A stretch of 9,878 nucleotides of DNA from an uncultured Bacilli bacterium (GTDB lineage: Bacteria > Bacillota_I > Bacilli_A > RF39 > UBA660), in NCBI GenBank assembly GCA_948629335.1, contig CAPHZB010000052.1, positions 1-9,878 of the forward strand, given 5' to 3'. The notes under the pieces were generated by a model. That model searched no databases. It was not told the DNA's origin and was given only the letters and a program-made list of their open reading frames with translations. A program made the translations under genes and the position numbers. Positions 1 to 5,348 of this stretch are shown here, one piece after another; position 1 is the first letter of the stretch, and each line of letters begins with the position of its first letter.

Positions 1-176
1 ATGTTACAGGTGTTATTGAATTACCAGAAGGTGTTGAAATGGTAATGCCAGGTGACAATGTTTCTATGACTGTAGAATTAATTGCTCCAATTGCCATTGA
101 AAATGGAACAAAATTCTCAATCCGTGAGGGTGGTAGAACAGTTGGTGCTGGTAACGTTTCTGAAATTATTGAATAA
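1..176 (+). CDS. tuf: Elongation factor Tu, C-terminal fragment (5' end outside window)
   Basis: This is the last 57 codons of EF-Tu, the GTPase that delivers aminoacyl-tRNA to the ribosome. The reading frame begins at base 3, and bases 1-2 belong to an incomplete codon. What is seen is the EF-Tu domain 3 ending: VTGVIELPEGVEMVMPGDN, then the beta strand SMTVELIAPIAIE, then FSIREGGRTVGAGNVSEIIE before TAA at 174-176. The conserved REGGRTVGAG motif is diagnostic. Codons are A/T-ending with little variation, as expected for a highly expressed gene. tuf usually closes the str operon (rpsL-rpsG-fusA-tuf), and the terminator just downstream fits the end of that operon. The upstream genes are not in the window. 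Confidence 0.97.
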   Translation, partial: VTGVIELPEGVEMVMPGDNVSMTVELIAPIAIENGTKFSIREGGRTVGAGNVSEIIE

Positions 177-184
177 GAAGCAAC

Positions 185-211
185 AAAACAGGGTGAAATA
201 CCTTGTTTTTT
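185..211 (+). terminator. Intrinsic terminator after tuf
   Basis: A 10-bp stem (AAAACAGGGT, 185-194, pairing with ACCTTGTTTT, 200-209, with one G-U wobble) encloses a GAAAT loop and runs into a T tract (205-211). It starts 9 bases after the tuf stop codon and should separate tuf from the genes that follow. Confidence 0.85.
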
Positions 212-212
212 A

Positions 213-241
213 TTGTGCTCTAAAAGTTTTTGTGGTAATCT
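213..241 (+). promoter_or_regulatory. Possible promoter for the two-gene operon
   Basis: A -35-like TTGTGC (213-218) is followed after 17 bases by TAATCT (236-241), preceded by TGG, which gives an extended -10. It lies between the tuf terminator and the next gene, where a promoter is expected. Transcription would start near 248, leaving a leader of only about 10 bases. That is unusually short, so this assignment is tentative. Confidence 0.35.
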
Positions 242-247
242 AAAAAT

Positions 248-254
248 AGGTGAT
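248..254 (+). promoter_or_regulatory. Ribosome binding site deciding the start of the next gene
   Basis: AGGTGAT matches the anti-Shine-Dalgarno end of 16S rRNA and sits 4 bases before the GTG at 259. It overlaps the alternative GTG at 250, which has no Shine-Dalgarno of its own and is directly preceded by an in-frame TAG (247-249). The site therefore favours 259 as the start. Confidence 0.65.
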
Positions 255-258
255 TGAA

Positions 259-1521
259 GTGAAAGAACAATTATTAAATGAATTACAAAGGAAATATGAA
301 TATTTAAATTTCAGTGATGCTCACATCTTTAAATGCTTTGAAGATGCCTATTTATATATAGAGGACAATTTCTCTAATGTTGGTGATAAGCAGATAGGAA
401 TCTTACACTTGGAGATGGAGTATCATTTTTTAACTGCAATAAAAGGATTGTTAAAAGTAGATAAGGATATTTATGATTCTGTATTCTTGCGAATGACATC
501 CTATTTTGAATTTTTTAAGCGTAAAAGAAGAGATTTGACACAATTTTATAGTGAGGATATGTGCCTGAGGCTGTATCAGACTGCTTTTTCTAAAACTGTT
601 TTGGAACCAGCAAGTAAAGAGCCATTTCGAGCAGCGTTGATGCGGAATCTAATTGAGATATTTAAAAACGAAATGAATAATCTTTTTACTATTCTTGGTG
701 AATACGAAGAAACGTACTATAATGTCTTATTTTCTACATTGACAGGAGAAGAAGAAAACTTATTGAAAAGAAAATTTGGACCTTCTTTTGATGGAAAAAA
801 CATGTTAAACGATTTAAAAATGATAGAACAAAAGAAATTGGCAAGCCTTCTTGATTTTATGAGTGATTATTTAATTACATTCGAAGATACTGTTAAAGGA
901 AAACATGTTCCTTATAAAGAATTGGTAGAAGCATTAGAAAACTTACCAAGAGACGAACATATTTCCTTTTTAAATAAATTATCGGTTCGTGAGGAAGTAA
1001 AAGTAGAATCTACTAATATAGAAATTGTAAATCCTAGTAGAAAAATAGAAGAAAACTCTCATCGAGTGACTGCGAAAGAATCAACAAATGAAATGGAAGA
1101 AGTTCCATCTTTAGAAAGACTATCTTACCTAGATGCATTAATTTATAAAGGTTATATTTGTTTTGGAAATATGAAAACAGTGAAAGAACAACTTTTGATT
1201 TCTGAGGAAAAAATTCTTTCTTCCATATTGAACCATTTTTATTTATATGAAAACGATAATTTGATAAAAGAATATTTGTTTACGAAAGATGCAATGCAAA
1301 TAAGAAAAATGATTACATTTTTTGCCCAGAAGGAAAGAACATTCTTTACAACAAAGGAAGAGGATTATATGTATTTACTTGCTTGTAAGAGGCAAAACCC
1401 AATTCTTACAGATGATGATATACTGAATTTTCTTTCTCTTACAAGGGAAACTGTTAAAGAATATAGACCAATGACTAAAAATGATTTTTTAAATGATTTA
1501 TATGTATATATAAAGAAATAG
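259..1521 (+). CDS. Unrecognised protein with one YG-type module and a sigma-4-like C-terminal HTH
   Basis: I do not recognise a named family for this 420-residue protein. Residue numbers here count from the alternative GTG at 250; subtract 3 for the preferred start at 259. It is Lys/Glu-rich, predicted helical and soluble, with no signal peptide or membrane segment. Residues 1-150 are helical with many aromatic positions. Residues 160-210 contain one copy of the module repeated in the next gene: LLKRKFGPSFDG, then LKMIEQKKLASLLDFMSDYL. Residues 250-290 form a polar linker, and 291-345 hold a helical, possibly HTH-like stretch (MKTVKEQLLISEEKIL). Residues 365-423 are a likely HTH: KEEDYMYLL, LTDDDILNFLSLTRETVKEY, and a YIKK end, much like sigma-70 region 4. 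The next gene has the same C-terminus and starts 15 bases after the TAG stop, so they form an operon. A role in DNA or RNA polymerase binding is inferred, not shown. Confidence 0.85.
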   Translation: MKEQLLNELQRKYEYLNFSDAHIFKCFEDAYLYIEDNFSNVGDKQIGILHLEMEYHFLTAIKGLLKVDKDIYDSVFLRMTSYFEFFKRKRRDLTQFYSEDMCLRLYQTAFSKTVLEPASKEPFRAALMRNLIEIFKNEMNNLFTILGEYEETYYNVLFSTLTGEEENLLKRKFGPSFDGKNMLNDLKMIEQKKLASLLDFMSDYLITFEDTVKGKHVPYKELVEALENLPRDEHISFLNKLSVREEVKVESTNIEIVNPSRKIEENSHRVTAKESTNEMEEVPSLERLSYLDALIYKGYICFGNMKTVKEQLLISEEKILSSILNHFYLYENDNLIKEYLFTKDAMQIRKMITFFAQKERTFFTTKEEDYMYLLACKRQNPILTDDDILNFLSLTRETVKEYRPMTKNDFLNDLYVYIKK

Positions 1522-1536
1522 AAAGAAGAGGATAAA

Positions 1537-4491
1537 ATGGCATATGCAAAGGCAAAATACAATTTTTCAAAGCAAAAGGAAGAAATAGGGGTTTTCAAGA
1601 AATATGATGCGAAATGGGTTCAATTTGTAGTTAATCTGTTTAAAGTGGGCTCTATCTCTAGAAAATTGATTGAGCGAGAGTATGGAAAAAATCTAGATGG
1701 GGTAGGAGCCTTACACAACTTAACCTATGCAGAACAACAAAGGCTATATGCCACTTTAAAAATCATAGAAGATCGTTTGAAATGCATTACTATTTTAGAA
1801 AATAAAGGGGAAAGTTCTCAAACAATTAAAAAAAAATTTAGTGGAAAAAGTGATGATATAATAGAGACTATGGTAGCTAGTATTCTAAGAGAAAACAAGG
1901 AGGTATCTTTAGTAACGACAAATTTTAAAACAAAAAAAGGTATTTTAGCGCATTATCAAATAGAAGAAGAAATATTGGAAGGAGCTATAGAACTTTTAGA
2001 GAATGGTGATGATAGACGTCTTTATAAATATACATATCAAATTGGAACAAATGGTATGTCTAAGGATTCTATTTTCGATATGTTTCAGTTAGATGAGAAA
2101 ACGTATCAAGAGAAGTTACTTGAAATTGAGGCAATATTGCCAGAGTTAATTAATAGGTCAAAAAAGAATAAGGAAGAAATGGGATTCTATGAGGAGACAC
2201 TTAAGCAGAATGTAGTGATACCTAAGGAAAAGGAAAAAACTTCAAAAAATCGAAGTCGTTTGCATAAAACAAATAAAATCACTTCTTCCATTTTGGAAAA
2301 AAGTTTTCAAGATAATTTTCAAGATATCGCTTATACTGATTTTTATCTACACCAAATAAGCTCCTATCGTGAAAATGTCGCTCCTAATGCAACATTTCTC
2401 TTAAAGAAAGCCTATGGTAGCAATTTAGATAAAGAGCTTGATTTAGAAAGTTTAAAACAAACAGAAATTAGAACTTTAGAAAAGGAAATCAGTACATATA
2501 ACAAGATACTAAGAGAAAGAAAGTGCATGAATGGTTGTTATTTGCCAAACACATTTTTAGAGCTATTTCAAACAGAAGAGAACAAAGAGAGTCTCACATT
2601 AGAAGATGTACTTATAATGAAGTCATCAGGTAGTCATGTCTATCAGCTTCTTCAAAAAATCTATGGAGAGGATTTCACAGAAGAAAAAAAAGACATACCG
2701 CTTACATCAGCTGACATGGGATGCATTAAGTCATTTGTGGTATTAGGAATAGAAAAGATAAAAGTAGGAGAGGGATTTCCTTATGCAGATTATTTTGTAG
2801 ATAATCTAAAAAATAAGGATTTTAATGAGGAAAAATGGGAGAAATGCTTAGAATTACAGGCAAATAGAAGTAAGAATACATATAAAAAATTAACAGAGAT
2901 TTACGGGGAAGGATTGAAAGAAAAAGCAAACAAGAAGAGAATTGCACATACCTTATATGGACAGATTCAAAAATTTATTGCGTCTTTAGATAAATTAATT
3001 GAAAAAGAGAAAATAAGCGAAAAAACAGACACACAAGATTTTTATTTTATGGATAATTTTATAAAGAAAGAAATGAATGAAGAAGAAAACCAAAGAATTA
3101 TTATTAGGGTAAGAACCATCCTTGAATTATATAAAGATACAAAGGGATATAAAGTAAGTCAACTATTGTTTGGAGAACATTTAAATGAGTCTAAAAAAAA
3201 GGTAGTTTTATCTAAAAAACAAAGGAACAATTATTATTATCTTATCCAAGATATTAGAATTAAATTGGCAGGAAATAAGAAAAACATACTTGATGTATTT
3301 TACGAAAAAGAAGAGCAAACGGAAGAGAATATAGAAAAATTTAAGGATTTTTTAGAACAATATAAAGAGACCAATATAGAAAAGTATACTATTTTAATGG
3401 AAATTTTTAATGAAAAAGGGGAATTAATCATTGATAAGTATTCGCCTAAACAGCGTTCTGTTTTCGCACAGTTTTCAAAATTTGTTCGTCAGATAGGAAA
3501 AGAAAAAGTATATCCGAAGAAAGTAAGTAAGAATAAAAGGTCAAAAAGGGAGAATTCTCAATATTTTATGGATTATTTTGTAGAAGGTGCAATGTCTAGC
3601 CAAGAAAAAGAAGAGATAGAGAAAAAAATAAACTACTTTCTTGATACCTATATTCCAAACACGCATATGGGTTATCAAGCAGCAAGACAGTTATTTGGAG
3701 CCAATTTAAAAGATGCAAAACATAAAGTATCCTTATCTAAACAAGAAAGTCGCCAATTCATCTTTCTTGTTTCCACTATCCGTAATTTTATAAGTATAGG
3801 CGTTGTAAAGAAACGACGTCCACTTCAATTTGTCAATATCTTTACTACTTATGATACGCCTAAGCAGGAAAGAGAGTGGATAAAACAACAAGTATTAGCT
3901 TTTTTAGAAACAATCCCAAAAAGCAACTTATATTATCAGGTGGGAGAAAAATTATATGGGAGAAATTTATTAGAAGAGTATAATTCATTGGAATTAACAA
4001 ATACTGAAAAATCTCAATTTACATATTTAGTTAATATGGTTCGAAATCATCTACAACAAGAATTAGTAAGAGTGCAGAAAGCAAGAGATGGTTTAGTAGA
4101 AAAGATAGTTGTAGTCCAAGAAACTGAAGAAATAGAAGAAACGGTTATAGAACAAGAATTTACACCTGAAAAAACGGCTACTATTACTAGTAATAGTTCT
4201 TTCTCTAGAATAGAGAAAGAAGCTTATGAATTTACTACCATTTCTTTAGAAAATCGTACAAAATATATAGAAGAAGTGTTACAAAGTGAACCTATAAAAT
4301 CATTTATGGAAACATTAACAGAGCTAGAACAAGAACTGATCTATTTAAAACTTGTTCAAAAAGAAAACCCGAGTCTTACAGATGATGTGATTTCCCACTT
4401 AACGAATATTCCAGTAGAAGATATAAAAAATTATGAGATACATTCCAAAGAAGATATGTATAATTCTATAAATCAATATATAAAAAGATAA
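1537..4491 (+). CDS. Unrecognised 984-residue multi-repeat protein with a sigma-4-like C-terminal HTH
   Basis: This large, Lys/Glu-rich, soluble, helical protein has no named family that I recognise. The ATG is preceded by AAGAGG (1526-1531) at 5 bases, 15 bases after the previous gene's stop. A (Y/F)G-x-x-L motif recurs at residues 49, 293, 376, 456, 545, 720 and 807, plus a degenerate copy (IFNEKGEL) near 624. It is usually preceded by an aromatic patch (YFMDYF, FYFMDNF, LQFVNIF) and an amphipathic helix. It is followed by an LT/LS-x-x-E/Q helix and an LVxxIRxxL-type helix. Residues 83-201 differ and include HTH-like stretches such as KGILAHYQIEEEIL. Residues 845-890 are a Glu/Thr-rich linker. 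Residues 919-984 (LTELEQELIYLKL, then LTDDVISHLTNIPVEDIKNY, then YIKR) match the end of the upstream protein and resemble sigma-70 region 4. The array could be an elongated DNA-binding or scaffold protein; that is inference. Confidence 0.85.
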   Translation: MAYAKAKYNFSKQKEEIGVFKKYDAKWVQFVVNLFKVGSISRKLIEREYGKNLDGVGALHNLTYAEQQRLYATLKIIEDRLKCITILENKGESSQTIKKKFSGKSDDIIETMVASILRENKEVSLVTTNFKTKKGILAHYQIEEEILEGAIELLENGDDRRLYKYTYQIGTNGMSKDSIFDMFQLDEKTYQEKLLEIEAILPELINRSKKNKEEMGFYEETLKQNVVIPKEKEKTSKNRSRLHKTNKITSSILEKSFQDNFQDIAYTDFYLHQISSYRENVAPNATFLLKKAYGSNLDKELDLESLKQTEIRTLEKEISTYNKILRERKCMNGCYLPNTFLELFQTEENKESLTLEDVLIMKSSGSHVYQLLQKIYGEDFTEEKKDIPLTSADMGCIKSFVVLGIEKIKVGEGFPYADYFVDNLKNKDFNEEKWEKCLELQANRSKNTYKKLTEIYGEGLKEKANKKRIAHTLYGQIQKFIASLDKLIEKEKISEKTDTQDFYFMDNFIKKEMNEEENQRIIIRVRTILELYKDTKGYKVSQLLFGEHLNESKKKVVLSKKQRNNYYYLIQDIRIKLAGNKKNILDVFYEKEEQTEENIEKFKDFLEQYKETNIEKYTILMEIFNEKGELIIDKYSPKQRSVFAQFSKFVRQIGKEKVYPKKVSKNKRSKRENSQYFMDYFVEGAMSSQEKEEIEKKINYFLDTYIPNTHMGYQAARQLFGANLKDAKHKVSLSKQESRQFIFLVSTIRNFISIGVVKKRRPLQFVNIFTTYDTPKQEREWIKQQVLAFLETIPKSNLYYQVGEKLYGRNLLEEYNSLELTNTEKSQFTYLVNMVRNHLQQELVRVQKARDGLVEKIVVVQETEEIEETVIEQEFTPEKTATITSNSSFSRIEKEAYEFTTISLENRTKYIEEVLQSEPIKSFMETLTELEQELIYLKLVQKENPSLTDDVISHLTNIPVEDIKNYEIHSKEDMYNSINQYIKR
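1594..1782 (+). repeat. First, separated copy of the (Y/F)G module (protein level)
   Basis: Residues 20-82 of the 984-residue protein: LIEREYGKNLDG, then LTYAEQQRLYATLKIIEDRL. This copy most resembles the single module in the upstream gene (LLKRKFGPSFDG). It is separated from the tandem array by about 180 residues of different sequence. The similarity is in the amino acids, not in the DNA. Confidence 0.65.
2329..4062 (+). repeat. Tandem array of seven diverged ~85-residue modules (protein level)
   Basis: Residues 265-842 of the 984-residue protein hold seven consecutive modules. They start near residues 265, 339, 414, 501, 584, 674 and 762. The central motifs are AYGSNLD, IYGEDF, IYGEGL, LFGEHL, IFNEKG, LFGANL and LYGRNL, spaced 79 to 96 residues apart. 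Shared features are an F/Y-rich start, an E/K helix, the (Y/F)G-x-x-L turn, an LS/LT-x-x-E/Q helix and an I/L-R-x-x-L helix. The last four copies are the clearest. The copies are far diverged in DNA, so this is an old duplication. Confidence 0.75.
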
Positions 4492-4498
4492 ATGTAAG

Positions 4499-4526
4499 AA
4501 GAATATAAAACAAAATATTCTTTTTT
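4499..4526 (+). terminator. Intrinsic terminator of the two-gene operon
   Basis: A perfect 8-bp stem (AAGAATAT, 4499-4506, with ATATTCTT, 4515-4522) has an 8-base A-rich loop. It runs into six T residues (4521-4526). It begins 8 bases after the stop of the large repeat protein and separates that operon from the ABC transporter genes. Confidence 0.85.
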
Positions 4527-4558
4527 GTTATGCAATAACATATGATTGATATTGTTAT
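4526..4558. promoter_or_regulatory. Operator-like cluster of TGTTAT half sites
   Basis: Three alternating half sites, TGTTAT (4526-4531), ATAACA (4535-4540) and TGTTAT (4553-4558), form two overlapping inverted repeats sharing the middle element. They lie 28 bases upstream of the -35 of the ABC operon promoter. That position would suit an activator or a distal operator. No regulator gene is adjacent, and AT-rich DNA can give such repeats by chance. Confidence 0.35.
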
Positions 4559-4585
4559 GAAGTGTAAAATAAATAGAATGTTTAC

Positions 4586-4613
4586 TTGACTAATTTTTGG
4601 AAGAGTGTAGAAT
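4586..4613 (+). promoter_or_regulatory. Promoter of the ABC transporter operon
   Basis: TTGACT (4586-4591) is one mismatch from the sigma-A -35. After 16 bases comes TAGAAT (4608-4613), one mismatch from the -10. Transcription would start near 4620, giving a leader of about 26 bases that holds the strong AAGGAGG (4635-4641) five bases before the first ATG. This is the best promoter in the window. Confidence 0.7.
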
Positions 4614-4646
4614 AGTATAAGAAAGTTTTAGAAGAAGGAGGAAAGC

Positions 4647-5348
4647 ATGTTATATAAATTAGAAAATATAGTTAAAGTTTATAAATCAGCTGGTGGCTCT
4701 AATCATGCTTTAAATGATATCTCTCTTGAATTAAAAAAGGGAGAAATTATTGTGATTTTAGGGCCAAGTGGAAGTGGGAAATCAACGATGCTAAATTTAC
4801 TTTCAGGAATTGATACCCCATCGAAAGGAAAAATTATGTATGATGGAAAACGTCTTGATAAAATGAATGCATTAGAGTTGAATGACTATAGAAGAAAACA
4901 CTTAGGTTTTATTTTTCAAAGTTATAATTTGATTTCAAATTTGACAATTAAAGAAAATGTAGAAATGGGAAGTCACCTAGCAAGTGATCCGTTAGATATG
5001 GACGAGGTTTTAGATGCAGTAGGATTACATGATCATAAGAATAAATATCCTTATCAATTAAGTGGGGGACAAATGCAAAGAGTTGCAATTGCCCGTGCTC
5101 TTGTTAAAAATCCAGATGTACTCTTTTGTGATGAGCCAACAGGAGCTTTAGATGAAGAAATGGGAAAAAATATATTAAAACTGCTTCAACAAATGAATAA
5201 AGTATATAAAACAACCATGATTATTGTTACACATAACCCATCGATTGCGGATATGGCAAATACTGTAATTCGTATGAATAGTGGTAAGATTGTTGAAGTC
5301 ACACAAAATAAAAAAGTGAAAAAAGCAGAAGATTTGAGGTGGGCATAA
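4647..5348 (+). CDS. ABC transporter ATP-binding protein (MacB/LolD/BceA-like), first of two
   Basis: This is a 233-residue cytoplasmic ATPase, the usual length for the MacB/LolD/BceA class that powers FtsX-type permeases. All catalytic motifs are intact: Walker A GPSGSGKST (39-47), Q-loop Gln91 in FIFQSYNL, ABC signature LSGGQ (138-142), Walker B VLFCDEP with Asp162 and catalytic Glu163, D-loop GALD, and switch His196 in VTHNP. The EPTGALD sequence and the C-terminal basic tail ending in a Trp (LRWA) are typical of this class. The start is fixed by AAGGAGG at 5 bases. Its stop codon overlaps the permease start as TAATG, implying translational coupling. It probably pairs with the second ATPase (7917-8618). 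The substrate is unknown. Confidence 0.95.
   Translation: MLYKLENIVKVYKSAGGSNHALNDISLELKKGEIIVILGPSGSGKSTMLNLLSGIDTPSKGKIMYDGKRLDKMNALELNDYRRKHLGFIFQSYNLISNLTIKENVEMGSHLASDPLDMDEVLDAVGLHDHKNKYPYQLSGGQMQRVAIARALVKNPDVLFCDEPTGALDEEMGKNILKLLQQMNKVYKTTMIIVTHNPSIADMANTVIRMNSGKIVEVTQNKKVKKAEDLRWA
5337..5342 (+). promoter_or_regulatory. Ribosome binding site deciding the permease start
   Basis: AGGTGG lies inside the end of the upstream ATPase gene, 5 bases before the ATG at 5348. The alternative GTG at 5339 falls within this site and would have no Shine-Dalgarno at proper distance, so the ATG is preferred. Confidence 0.6.

Noticed and set aside
1365..1598. Minus-strand open frame of 77 codons across the junction of the two unknown genes
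   Set aside because: It is antisense to the end of one well-supported gene and the start of the next, with composition typical of a shadow frame.
259..4491. The two unknown genes as a phage, toxin-antitoxin or defence system
   Set aside because: No nuclease, ATPase, protease or toxin motif is visible, and there are no integrase, att-like or capsid genes nearby. The evidence supports only helical, HTH-bearing proteins.
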